From Paludibacter sp. (GTDB taxonomy: Bacteria; Bacteroidota; Bacteroidia; Bacteroidales; Paludibacteraceae): 64,000 nt of DNA. Below the pieces are notes generated by a model, which had not been told where the DNA came from, searched no databases, and saw only the letters and a program-made list of their open reading frames with translations. Of this stretch, positions 28,702 to 37,159 are shown one piece after another. Position 1 is the first letter of the stretch. Each line of letters begins with the position of its first letter. Location: the NCBI GenBank assembly GCA_028710895.1, contig JAQTTH010000012.1, positions 99,357 to 163,356 of the forward strand. The letters are read 5' to 3'. A program made the position numbers and the translations under genes.

Positions 28702-29139
28702 ATGAAAAAAGTACTTATTTCATTTGCACTTTTGGTGGCATTCTGTGTGTCGGGCTTTGCCCAGGCAGATAAAATTGTTGGAAAATGGAAAACCATTGAT
28801 GACAAAGATGGAAGTGAAAAATCAATTGTTTTAATTTTTAAAGCCACAAATGGCAAATACTACGGTACAATTGAAAAACTCTTTAAAAATCCGGATGGTA
28901 TTTGTTCCGAATGTGAAGGAGCAAATAAAAACAAACCAAACTTAGGATTGAGAATCATCAATAACATGGTAGAAACCGCCGGAAAGCTTACAGGAGGAAC
29001 AATTTTAGATCCTAAAAACGGAAAAGTTTACAAATGCAATATCAGTTTTGATCCTAAAACAGGCAATTTAAACGTGCGTGGATCGCTTGACAGTGGTGGC
29101 TGGATAGGAAGATCGCAAACCTGGATACGTGTCAAATAG
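28702..29139 (+). CDS. DUF2147 domain secreted protein
   Basis: A 145-residue exported protein with signal peptide MKKVLISFALLVAFCVSGFAQA. The mature part starts IVGKWKTIDDKDGSEKSIV and ends WIGRSQTWIRV, the lipocalin-like pattern of DUF2147. The CSECEG loop in the middle has two cysteines in the usual place. Function is unknown; the family is common in the periplasm of Gram-negative bacteria. It has a clear promoter of its own and appears to be a single-gene unit. Confidence 0.85.
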   Translation: MKKVLISFALLVAFCVSGFAQADKIVGKWKTIDDKDGSEKSIVLIFKATNGKYYGTIEKLFKNPDGICSECEGANKNKPNLGLRIINNMVETAGKLTGGTILDPKNGKVYKCNISFDPKTGNLNVRGSLDSGGWIGRSQTWIRVK

Positions 29140-29238
29140 CTCTATGCTGCTGATAATCAACAATCAAATCATGTTATAAACAAAAACATATTTACTGCAG
29201 AGTTAATTATTGTTAATTCGATAAAAATACTTGATAAA

Positions 29239-29254
29239 TATGTTGTACAACATA
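29239..29254. promoter_or_regulatory. 16-bp perfect palindrome over a -33 element
   Basis: TATGTTGTACAACATA is a perfect palindrome. Its inner TTG (29243-29245) is the putative -33 element of the promoter at 29243-29273, so a protein bound here would block transcription. Confidence 0.55.
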
Positions 29255-29273
29255 AAAATAGCCCTTATCTTTG
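29243..29273 (+). promoter_or_regulatory. promoter of the GATE-domain membrane protein
   Basis: TTG at 29243-29245, 20 bases, TATCTTTG at 29266-29273. The start codon is at 29363, leaving a leader of about 80 bases. Confidence 0.7.
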
Positions 29274-29300
29274 CACTGTGTTTTTCATGGTATTAGATTT

Positions 29301-29340
29301 AAGGTTAACTAAAAGATTGGGTTGTCGGGAGACAACCTTT
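29301..29340 (+). promoter_or_regulatory. structured leader with competing hairpins
   Basis: GGTTGTC at 29320-29326 pairs with GACAACC at 29331-29337 over a GGGA loop, followed by TTTCTTGTTTT. An earlier AAGGTT at 29301-29306 can instead pair with AACCTT at 29334-29339, which would break the first hairpin. The arrangement resembles an attenuator between promoter and gene, but no known riboswitch class was recognised. Confidence 0.5.
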
Positions 29341-29362
29341 CTTGTTTTATATCCCCCGGCTT

Positions 29363-30304
29363 ATGACTAATACATTTCAACGCATATACAAAAGCACTCA
29401 ATCAGCATTACCAAAGGCAGGTAAAACAATTTGGTGGTTACTCAAACTAATTATACCTATCAGTCTTTTTGTGAGTTTTCTTCAGTATTGGGGCATAATC
29501 AATATCATTGCAAAATATCTGGCACCCGCTTTTTCGATTATCGGCTTACCCGGCGAATCGGCAGTTGTATTTATTTCGAGTTTCTTTCTACCACTTTATG
29601 CTCCCATTGCCATTATCACAACATTACCACTCGAAATCCGCGAAATAACAATTCTTGCTATCATGTGTCTTGTGTCTCACAACCTACTTGTTGAGACAGC
29701 CATTCAAAAGAAAACAGGTTCATCGTTTGCAGCCATTTTTATTGTGCGATTATCTGTATCATTTATAGCTGCCTACTTGCTAAACCTGCTGCTACCGGCA
29801 CATTTGGGCTCAGTCCATGTGCTCCAGCAAAGTATTGTTTACCCTGACGTATATTCTATGTTGAGCAACTGGCTTGTAAATGCCGGAAAATTATCATTAA
29901 AAATAACGCTGATTATAAGTGGTTTAATGATTTTGCAAAATATTTTAAAAGAATTCAACATGTTGAGTTTAATTTCAAAATTATTTGCTCCCCTGATGAG
30001 GTTGATGGGACTTAGTGCTGATAGTTCATTTTTATGGTTTGTTGCTCAAACACTTGGATTAACCTACGGCTCTGTCATTATGATGGAGGAAGTTGAAAAC
30101 AAACAAATTACAAAAGCAAGTGCTAATCTACTTAACTATCATATTGCAATCAACCACTCATTGCTCGAAGACACATTGCTGTTTGTAGCTATAGGTGTTC
30201 CTGCAGGCTGGATTATTGCTCCTCGCTTTGTTTTTGCCATTATTGTAGTATGGAGTTTGAGGGGAATCATTACATATCGCGCCCGAAAGAAACAAAATGA
30301 TTGA
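29363..30304 (+). CDS. nucleoside-recognition (GATE) domain membrane protein
   Basis: From the ATG at 29363 (MTNTFQRIY) it is 313 residues with about eight membrane segments. It has two copies of the GATE-like pattern: PKAGKTIWWLLKLIIPISLFVSFLQYWGII with IIGLPGESAVVFISSFFLPLYAPIAIITTL, and a second half with LISKLFAPLMRLMGLS and HSLLEDTLLFVAIGVP. The family is related to SpmA/SpmB and FeoB gate regions; members are thought to be inner-membrane transporters or gates of unknown substrate. It lies upstream of a TetR gene on the same strand, about 120 bases away. Confidence 0.8.
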   Translation: MTNTFQRIYKSTQSALPKAGKTIWWLLKLIIPISLFVSFLQYWGIINIIAKYLAPAFSIIGLPGESAVVFISSFFLPLYAPIAIITTLPLEIREITILAIMCLVSHNLLVETAIQKKTGSSFAAIFIVRLSVSFIAAYLLNLLLPAHLGSVHVLQQSIVYPDVYSMLSNWLVNAGKLSLKITLIISGLMILQNILKEFNMLSLISKLFAPLMRLMGLSADSSFLWFVAQTLGLTYGSVIMMEEVENKQITKASANLLNYHIAINHSLLEDTLLFVAIGVPAGWIIAPRFVFAIIVVWSLRGIITYRARKKQND

Positions 30305-30351
30305 TGAATTGAAAAAACACACTGTTTTACCCCCAATTCAACTAGTCGACC

Positions 30352-30384
30352 AATTGTAAATTAACAAACAATTCATTATCTTTG
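30352..30384 (+). promoter_or_regulatory. promoter and operator-like repeat of the TetR gene
   Basis: TTG at 30354-30356, 20 bases, TATCTTTG at 30377-30384. AATTGT at 30352-30357 and ACAATT at 30368-30373 form an inverted repeat with a 10-base spacer between the two promoter elements, a typical place for TetR autorepression. Confidence 0.6.
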
Positions 30385-30421
30385 CAAACATTAAATTAAA
30401 ACAGTATAAATACTCACTATA

Positions 30422-31015
30422 ATGTCGAATACGAAAAAGATGCTCATCGAAGTTGCCCGACAACTTTTTGCTGAAAACGGAAAGAAAGATGTAACAATGA
30501 ATGACATTGCTGAAGCTTCAAAAAAAGGTCGACGCACTTTGTATACCTATTTCAACAATAAAGAAGAAATATACAGAGCTGTAATTGACAAAGAGTTAGA
30601 TACGATTATCGAACGCCTGACCGTTGTATCCAATCAAAAAGCAGAGCCTGACGTAAAACTTACCAATCATATTTTAGTCCATTTAGATGCCGTTAAGGAT
30701 GTTGTAAACAGAAACGGTTCGTTGCGTGCCGACTTTTTTCACGATATATATGAAGTGGAGCGTAAGCGTCGTAAAATTGATGTTATGGAAATAACACTAT
30801 TACGCACTATCATTTCGGAAGGTATCGAAAAAAATATTTTCAAGCGAATGGATGTAGAATTGTCGTCCATCATTATTTTTTATGCCATCAAGGGACTGGA
30901 AGTACCTTATATCCGACAAAACATTAGTGCTGAATTTGAGAAAAATAAAAACAGCATTGTTGAATTTGTTTTTCAGGGAATTAAAAAGAAAGAACAAACC
31001 AAATTCATCAAATAA
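30422..31015 (+). CDS. TetR/AcrR-family transcriptional regulator
   Basis: A 197-residue regulator with an N-terminal helix-turn-helix (residues 1-60: ARQLFAENGKKDVTMNDIAEASKKGRRTLYTYFNNKEEIYRAV) and a helical ligand-binding C-terminal domain. Ligand and target are unknown; an operator-like repeat in its own promoter suggests autoregulation. Neighbours are the GATE membrane protein before it and an [FeFe] hydrogenase after it, either of which could be a target. Confidence 0.9.
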   Translation: MSNTKKMLIEVARQLFAENGKKDVTMNDIAEASKKGRRTLYTYFNNKEEIYRAVIDKELDTIIERLTVVSNQKAEPDVKLTNHILVHLDAVKDVVNRNGSLRADFFHDIYEVERKRRKIDVMEITLLRTIISEGIEKNIFKRMDVELSSIIIFYAIKGLEVPYIRQNISAEFEKNKNSIVEFVFQGIKKKEQTKFIK

Positions 31016-31165
31016 TTCCTGCCAAATAATATACAACCCATATCTGATTATTTTTCAGCGTTGTATCTAAACCTTTTCAGTCATTTCAAATCCAATCCAA
31101 ATTTCCAAAATAGTAAACGAGTACTTATTTAATTACAGAAATTTTTCTTTAATTCAAAAAAGTAG

Positions 31166-31173
31166 TAACTTTG
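31166..31173 (+). promoter_or_regulatory. -7 box for the hydrogenase gene
   Basis: TAACTTTG lies 30 bases before the hydrogenase start, fitting TAnnTTTG. No exact TTG was found at the expected distance upstream. Confidence 0.5.
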
Positions 31174-31202
31174 CCATCCCAAAACAATAAAACCCGAAAA
31201 CA

Positions 31203-32627
31203 ATGGCGTTTGTAAACAACACGATGATTGTCCGCCGTGATTTGATGTCAAAACTCATTTCACTTTTCAAAGAAGACAAATTAGTTTTAGAGATTGACAG
31301 AATTCCCATCACCATGTCTCCCAAAAATGCTCAGGCGCGGGGCAGATGCTGTATTCACAAAGAACGAGCTGTTCTGAAATACAAGATGCTACCAATTCTT
31401 GGATTCAGCATCGACGAAGAAGAGGATGAACTTACACCACTTTCGGTTTATGCACAACGGGCACTGGAGCGCACCGAAACAAAGAAAACCATCCTGACCG
31501 TTGTAGATGAAGCATGTACAGCCTGTGTAAAAACAAACTATGTAGTAACGAATTTGTGTAAAGGCTGCGTTGCCCGTTCGTGCTACATGAATTGCCCAAA
31601 AGATGCCATCACTTTTATGGAAAACGGACAAGCTCATATCAATCACGCAAAATGTATCAACTGCGGGATTTGTAAAGAAGCATGCATGTATCATTCCATT
31701 GTCTACATACCCGTTCCCTGCGAAGAAGCCTGCCCTGTAAAAGCGATTCAAAAAGACGAAAACGGCATTGAACACATTGACGAAGACAAATGTATTTATT
31801 GCGGAAAATGTATCAACGCCTGTCCGTTTGGTTCGGTTTACGAAGTTTCGCAACTATTCGATATACTTTCGGCCATTAAGCGTGGTGAGCAACTTGTTGC
31901 CATCATGGCGCCTTCCATCATGTCGCAGTTCAATAATACGATAGGTGAAATAGCTCATGCCGTTGAAAAAATTGGTTTTGTAGAAGCTATTGAAGTTGCA
32001 TTCGGTGCTATGGAAACAACACGACGCGAGGGTGCTGAACTTCAGGAGAAACTGGAAGAAGGACAGCAGTTCATGACCACTTCTTGTTGTCCGTCGTACA
32101 TTGAGCTAGTAAACAAACATTTGCCTGAAATGAAACCATTTGTTTCGCACACCAAATCGCCGATGTACTATACCATCGAAATGGCCAAAGAGAAATACCC
32201 CGAAGCCAAAGTCGTATTTGTTGGTCCGTGTGTGGGCAAACGCAAAGAGGTGATGGATCATCCGGATATCGATTATATTCTGACATTCGAAGAAATAGAT
32301 ACATTGTTTACGGGCTTGTCCATCGAAATGGAAAAACCAGCTATTGAGAAAGCTACTGCCCCTATGCCTGGTCGCGGTTTTGCACGAGCAGGTGGCGTGA
32401 TTGCAGCTGTACAACACATGTATCCTGATTTGGGAATTCAACCCATACAGGTGGCTAACCTCAATAAAAAGAACATTGGATTGCTTCGTGCTTATACAAA
32501 AGGGAAAGCACCAGGCAACTTCGTGGAAGTTATGGCTTGCGAGGGTGGGTGCATTTCGGGACCTTGTGGAAAAATAGATTATTCGGCAGCACAGAAACTT
32601 TTCAGAAAGGCAATGAACGAAGCGTAA
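31203..32627 (+). CDS. monomeric [FeFe] hydrogenase, group-B-like
   Basis: A 474-residue cytoplasmic iron hydrogenase with an N-terminal ferredoxin-like region and a C-terminal H-cluster domain. Cluster-binding cysteines are in CKGCVARSCYMNCP, CINCGICKEACMY and CIYCGKCINACP (about 119-210). H-cluster motifs are L1 TSCCPSY (about 292), L2 VGPCVGKRKE (about 340) and L3 VMACEGGCISGPC (about 442). These differ from the prototypical group A motifs and fit the sequences described for group B enzymes, whose direction and partners are poorly known. The maturases HydE, HydF and HydG are not in this window. It has its own -7 box and seems to be transcribed alone. Confidence 0.88.
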   Translation: MAFVNNTMIVRRDLMSKLISLFKEDKLVLEIDRIPITMSPKNAQARGRCCIHKERAVLKYKMLPILGFSIDEEEDELTPLSVYAQRALERTETKKTILTVVDEACTACVKTNYVVTNLCKGCVARSCYMNCPKDAITFMENGQAHINHAKCINCGICKEACMYHSIVYIPVPCEEACPVKAIQKDENGIEHIDEDKCIYCGKCINACPFGSVYEVSQLFDILSAIKRGEQLVAIMAPSIMSQFNNTIGEIAHAVEKIGFVEAIEVAFGAMETTRREGAELQEKLEEGQQFMTTSCCPSYIELVNKHLPEMKPFVSHTKSPMYYTIEMAKEKYPEAKVVFVGPCVGKRKEVMDHPDIDYILTFEEIDTLFTGLSIEMEKPAIEKATAPMPGRGFARAGGVIAAVQHMYPDLGIQPIQVANLNKKNIGLLRAYTKGKAPGNFVEVMACEGGCISGPCGKIDYSAAQKLFRKAMNEA

Positions 32628-32720
32628 GGAATTACGAGTCAGGTTTTTCTGAATTTAATTTCAAAGAAATACACTTCAATATATCGTATTGCTCTTAAGC
32701 AAACAAAATAACCTGAAATA

Positions 32721-32752
32721 AAAAAGAGGAACTCAATTAAGTTCCTCTTTTT
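32721..32752 (-). terminator. terminator overlapping the end of the Nudix gene
   Basis: AAAAAGAGGAACT at 32721-32733 pairs with AGTTCCTCTTTTT at 32740-32752. Read on the minus strand it ends in a T-run. The stem includes the last codons of the Nudix gene. Confidence 0.8.
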
Positions 32753-33920
32753 TTGTTCCGTTTGATTGTTGATAGATAACTTCTTTCAATTTGCAGGAGC
32801 ATTCACACTTTCCGGTTTCGAGCAATCCACTTCGCAACAGCAAATCATACTCCGTTTTAAAAATATCGGTAAATATACCTGATTCCAGGTTATCTTCTAT
32901 TTGTTGCTGAGTCCACCATTTCAACTGATCGGCAAATTCTAAATTTACTATAAATTCTGTTTCCTGACAACTGACGAATAAAAATGCATAATAACTTTCA
33001 GGCTCTACCTCACCAGTATAATTTGCAAGGAACATATACTTAAGATTCGTAATTGAATATCGCTCTTTTGCAGTGCGTTCAACACATTGCTCAATCGTTT
33101 CCCCCATTTTTACGTGGTTGGAAATAGCGGTATCCCACATACCCGGAAAGGAAACACTCTCTGCCGATCTTTTCTGTAGCAGTACCAAACCTTTATCGAT
33201 AAGTAAAACCCGCACAATGGGATGCATGTATTTCTTGTCATCCTTCAAGCTGGTTTTGTGTTCAATGTTTCCAATAATTTTCCCCTGATCGGTAACGATA
33301 GGCCACCACTCTTCGGCCATCAGTTTTGTACGAACAAGATGAACCCGGAGAACTTCGTACACAATCAGACAAATGAATATGACTATATAGGCGTAGATAA
33401 GCAGTTTTTGAGAATCCGAATCAACCAAATCGAAGTAATTCAACAAAAAACTTCCGGCAATGTAGCTCACGAGAACACTGAAAACTGTAATCACCACCCG
33501 ATACAACTCATGAAAGTTATTCGTCATGGGAATCAGTTTTGGCATAGCCTGCGATATGACCTGCTCAATTTGTTTTCGGACAACCAAATAGCCCAACAGA
33601 AAAGCAGCTGAAACCGCTTCGGGGACAACAAGTGTGATATTCGGATCAAGAGGCAACAATTCAACCATAGCTGAGACGACTGTTACCATTAGAAATACAG
33701 TCGTAAATATGAGATGCCAGATAAAAATACCGTTGTACAAAAAATATATGTATGCCAACAAAATCAGTGAAACCGGAAATGATATTTTCCAGGCCAAACT
33801 AATTCCACAAAAATCATCCACTACTAAAAACACAAGTAGTGGAAGAAATTGCAAAACCGGATTCAAAAATGATTCCCGTATCTGCTTACTCAGTTTTTTT
33901 ATGTCAATTAAACTCTTCAT
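32733..33920 (-). CDS. membrane protein with C-terminal Nudix domain
   Basis: A 395-residue protein. Residues 1-195 hold about six membrane segments (LQFLPLLVFLVVDDF, FPVSLILLAYIYFLY, LIFTTVFLMVTVVSAMVELL, AVSAAFLLGYLVV, ITVFSVLVSYIAGSFLL, LIYAYIVIFICLIVYEVL). Residues ~205-370 form a Nudix fold like isopentenyl-diphosphate isomerase-type or general hydrolases (HPIVRVLLIDKGLVLLQKRS, FPGMWDTAISNHVKMGETIEQCVERTAKERYSI). The Nudix box GX5EX7REUXEEXGU is degraded, with the RE..EE part reading RTAKER, so hydrolysis may be weak or lost. The C terminus has a Cys cluster (KCECSC). It is followed by a terminator, so it is probably transcribed alone. Confidence 0.78.
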   Translation of the reverse strand: MKSLIDIKKLSKQIRESFLNPVLQFLPLLVFLVVDDFCGISLAWKISFPVSLILLAYIYFLYNGIFIWHLIFTTVFLMVTVVSAMVELLPLDPNITLVVPEAVSAAFLLGYLVVRKQIEQVISQAMPKLIPMTNNFHELYRVVITVFSVLVSYIAGSFLLNYFDLVDSDSQKLLIYAYIVIFICLIVYEVLRVHLVRTKLMAEEWWPIVTDQGKIIGNIEHKTSLKDDKKYMHPIVRVLLIDKGLVLLQKRSAESVSFPGMWDTAISNHVKMGETIEQCVERTAKERYSITNLKYMFLANYTGEVEPESYYAFLFVSCQETEFIVNLEFADQLKWWTQQQIEDNLESGIFTDIFKTEYDLLLRSGLLETGKCECSCKLKEVIYQQSNGTKKEELN

Positions 33921-33996
33921 CGAACTACTAACAACAATTCAATGAATTTAGTTTGATTCAGATTGGATAAAAAAGCAAATTTCATTAAGACAGTGA

Positions 33997-34596
33997 TTAG
34001 AAAGACATCATTCGGCTTACATATTTGCCAATAATATCAAATTCGATATTGACAACAGTACCAGCTTTAATCTGGTGAAAATTAGTATGTTCGTATGTAT
34101 ATGGAATGATGGCAACCTGAAAAGTATTGTCGGTAGGATAACATACTGTCAAACTTACACCATTTACAGTCACAGAGCCCTTATCAACAGCCATATAGCC
34201 ACGCTTTGCCATTTCTTGGTCCAATGCATACTCAAACGTAAAATACCAGCTACCATCAGCTTCTTTCACTTCAGTACACACAGCAGTCTGATCTACATGC
34301 CCCTGAACGATATGTCCGTCGAGGCGGCCATTCATCATCATGCTACGCTCCAGGTTCACTTTACTGCCCGGAACCAACAGACCCAGGTTAGTACGGTCGA
34401 GTGTTTCCTTGATAGCTGTAACCGTATAGGTTTTATCCGTTTTGGAAACAACTGTAAGGCAAACGCCGTTGTGAGCCACACTCTGATCTATTTTCAGTTC
34501 ATTGGTGAATGAACATTCCATTGTCAGGTGAAGATTTTCCTGATCTTTTTGCAATGCAACTACCTGAGCTGCTTCTTCTATAATTCCTGAAAACAT
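33997..34596 (-). CDS. ribE: riboflavin synthase alpha subunit
   Basis: A 199-residue protein with two lumazine-binding repeats; each half begins with the family pattern (MFSGIIEE at 1-8 and GHIVQGHVD near 98-106). It joins two molecules of dimethylribityllumazine to riboflavin. The conserved NGVCLTV and NGVSLTV segments mark the same place in each repeat. Length fits the family (about 200 residues). No other riboflavin gene is next to it, and it lies upstream of the Nudix gene on the same strand. Confidence 0.95.
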   Translation of the reverse strand: MFSGIIEEAAQVVALQKDQENLHLTMECSFTNELKIDQSVAHNGVCLTVVSKTDKTYTVTAIKETLDRTNLGLLVPGSKVNLERSMMMNGRLDGHIVQGHVDQTAVCTEVKEADGSWYFTFEYALDQEMAKRGYMAVDKGSVTVNGVSLTVCYPTDNTFQVAIIPYTYEHTNFHQIKAGTVVNIEFDIIGKYVSRMMSF

Positions 34597-34673
34597 ACTA
34601 TTATCTACTGTTTTTATTATTTACTATTTATCCATTTCAGGTTTAGTTTTAAGATTTAACCTGAAAATCCTAT

Positions 34674-36860
34674 TTATGACCGTGAAACACTCTTCACCCC
34701 TTTTACTACTTTTATTTTCTTCACAATGTTGTCAAGCTCTTTGGTATCGTTTACCATAATCGTCAGATTTCCCTGAAACAATCCGGCATTCGAATCAATT
34801 GAGATGGAACGCAGGGATATATTTTTCTCCTTCGAAATAAGCGATGTTATATTCGTCACAATACCAATATCGTCGTGCCCCACAATGCGCAGAGTGATAG
34901 GATATTGAGAGCCTTCCGATTTGCCCGACCATTGTGCTTTTACAATGCGGTAGCCAAAACGGGCTATCATTTGCGGAGCATTCGGGCAATCGTTCTTGTG
35001 AATTTTAATACCCCCCACTACCGAAACAAATCCAAAAACATCGTCGCCATAAATCGGATTACAACATTTAGCCAGTTTGAAATCGACATTTTTCAAATCC
35101 TGCCCGATAATCAATACATCCTCTTTGCCTGTGGCATGGGTGTTTTGCGGATCTTTCATGAACGAATCCGCCTTGCGTGTTTCGGGTTCCGTAATCAGCA
35201 CCGGTTTATCCAAATCGTTGTACGCATCCCTCACCACGTGCATATCCAGTTTCTCACGGGCAATTTCCTGATAAAAGTCGCTTACCGTTTTAAAACCTTT
35301 CTTCTTGGCCAAGCGGGAAATCTTTCCATCGTCGAGGTCTATTTTCCAGTTTTTGAACCGGCGAATAAGTGTTTCGCGTCCAATTTCAGCATCCTTGTAT
35401 TCAACCTCTTTGAGTGCCTGACGAATTTTGTTCTTCGCCCGCGAAGTTGTAACAACATTGAGCCACGAAGGATTCGGTTTTTGAGTAGGCGAAGTCAACA
35501 CTTCCACCTGATCGCCGTTATTGAGCACATATTTGATTGGCATATTTTTGCCATTCACCTTAGCACCAACACATTTACATCCTAAGCCCGAATGAATAGA
35601 GAATGCGAAATCAAGTGCAGTGGCACCACTTGGTAGTTTATGCAAATCACCATTGGGCGAAAACACAAAAACCTCTTTATCGTACAGGTTCAGTTTGAAC
35701 TCGTCCATAAAGTCGACGGCATTCAGTTCCGGGTTTTCCAGTATTTCGCGAATACTTTTCAGCCATTCGTCCATACCCGATTCGCTTTTTATGCCTTTGT
35801 ATTTCCAGTGTGCAGCCAGTCCTTTTTCGGCTACTTCGTCCATACGCACGGTACGAATCTGCACTTCCACCCAGCGACCATCAGGCCCTAACACGGTAGT
35901 ATGCAAACTCTCGTAACCATTTGTTTTGGGAATTGAAAGCCAGTCGCGCAACCGTTTCGGATTAGGCTGATACATATCGGCCACAATGGAGTAAGCCTGC
36001 CAGCAAGCAGCCTTTTCCTTATCCAGCGGCACATCAAAAATGATACGAATAGCAAACAGGTCGTATATATTCTCGAACGATGTATTTTGTTTCTTTATTT
36101 TCGAGTAAATAGAATTGATTGATTTTGTACGACCTTTAATCGTAAATTCAAAACCAAGCTCGTTCAACTTCTCCTTCAACGGCGCAATAAAATCGGCAAT
36201 AAACTGGTCACGCGACCGTTTTGTCTCGTTTATTTTCTGCGCAATTTCCCGGTAGATATCGCGGTTAGTATGCTTCAGCGATAAATCTTCCAATTCTGTT
36301 TTCACGGCATACAACCCCATACGGTGAGCCAATGGAGCGTAAAGGAAGGATGTTTCGCGGGCAATGCTCTGCCTGTTTTCTTCGGGATAAGCATCCAGCG
36401 TACGCATGATTTGCAAATGCTCGGCAATGATTATCAAAATCACACGTACATCTTCGGCAAATGTAAGAAAGAGCTTGCGGAAGTTCTCGGTTTCGAGCGA
36501 GGCATTGCGCTCGTACAGTTCCTGAACACGCATCATGCCCTGTATAATGGAAGAAATCTGGGTATTGAATTTCTTTTCAATATCACCCATTGTCAGCAAT
36601 TTCTTTTCTACCAATTCGTGCAGTAAAACACTCAGAACTGCCGCTTTTCCAAGTCCTATCTCATTGAGAATAATTTCAATTATTTCAATTTTATCGGACA
36701 GTGAGCGCCCGGGAACGGGAATTTCGGGGAGGTTTTGGGCAAAATAGTTTTTCAGTATGAACCGCAACTCTTTTCTTTCGCCAAACGACAAAAGTGCCGG
36801 ATGCGACTGAATTAATTTGCGGTATTGAACTCTATATGATAAATCGTTTGATGAAGTCAT
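34674..36860 (-). CDS. RelA/SpoT-family ppGpp synthetase with degenerate hydrolase site
   Basis: From the ATG at 36860 it is 728 residues, with the RSH order HD domain, synthetase, TGS and ACT. The synthetase signatures are present: GRTKSINSIYSKIKKQ, YDLFAIRIIFD, TNGYESLHTTVLGPDGRWVEVQIRT and EKGLAAHWKYK. The TGS domain has VFVFSPNGDLHKLPSGATALDFAFSIHS, and a C-terminal ACT domain (PITLRIVGHDDIGIVTNITSL). In the HD region the usual LLHDxVEDT reads LLHELVEKK (H81, E82), and the usual ADRLHNMRT reads AEHLQIMRT (H148, Q150). Two metal-site positions are therefore changed. The enzyme is probably synthetase-only, like RelA. On the minus strand a -7 box (CAAAGATA on plus) lies at 36948-36955. Confidence 0.93.
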   Translation of the reverse strand: MTSSNDLSYRVQYRKLIQSHPALLSFGERKELRFILKNYFAQNLPEIPVPGRSLSDKIEIIEIILNEIGLGKAAVLSVLLHELVEKKLLTMGDIEKKFNTQISSIIQGMMRVQELYERNASLETENFRKLFLTFAEDVRVILIIIAEHLQIMRTLDAYPEENRQSIARETSFLYAPLAHRMGLYAVKTELEDLSLKHTNRDIYREIAQKINETKRSRDQFIADFIAPLKEKLNELGFEFTIKGRTKSINSIYSKIKKQNTSFENIYDLFAIRIIFDVPLDKEKAACWQAYSIVADMYQPNPKRLRDWLSIPKTNGYESLHTTVLGPDGRWVEVQIRTVRMDEVAEKGLAAHWKYKGIKSESGMDEWLKSIREILENPELNAVDFMDEFKLNLYDKEVFVFSPNGDLHKLPSGATALDFAFSIHSGLGCKCVGAKVNGKNMPIKYVLNNGDQVEVLTSPTQKPNPSWLNVVTTSRAKNKIRQALKEVEYKDAEIGRETLIRRFKNWKIDLDDGKISRLAKKKGFKTVSDFYQEIAREKLDMHVVRDAYNDLDKPVLITEPETRKADSFMKDPQNTHATGKEDVLIIGQDLKNVDFKLAKCCNPIYGDDVFGFVSVVGGIKIHKNDCPNAPQMIARFGYRIVKAQWSGKSEGSQYPITLRIVGHDDIGIVTNITSLISKEKNISLRSISIDSNAGLFQGNLTIMVNDTKELDNIVKKIKVVKGVKSVSRS

Positions 36861-36947
36861 GTCAATTATCAATAAATAGTTGTTAACAAACAATTGCTCA
36901 TTTTGAGCAATATAAAAACACAACAGGCAGGTAACCTTAATTTAGTG

Positions 36948-36955
36948 CAAAGATA
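36948..36955 (-). promoter_or_regulatory. -7 box for the RelA/SpoT gene
   Basis: CAAAGATA on the plus strand is TATCTTTG on the minus strand. A CAA (TTG on minus) at 36979-36981 is 23 bases away, a wide but tolerated spacing. The leader would be about 80 bases. Confidence 0.5.
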
Positions 36956-37159
36956 CGATACAAAAATAAAACAGCATTCAAAATCCGTTTATAAATAGAG
37001 AAAAAGGCCTTGCTATATGGTGCAAATATTAAAATAGCGCTAAAAAAAGCAGGTAATTAGGTCGTGTATTGGATTTTCTTTCCTAAATTTGCAAACAAAT
37101 GAGCATAAAACGGGTAAAAAGGTTTCCTTTGAACATCCGCTTTGTAGTACAAAAAACCG

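Noticed and set aside
29301..29340. known riboswitch assignment for the GATE-protein leader
   Set aside because: The stems do not show the conserved core of any class I recognise, so only an attenuator-like structure is claimed.
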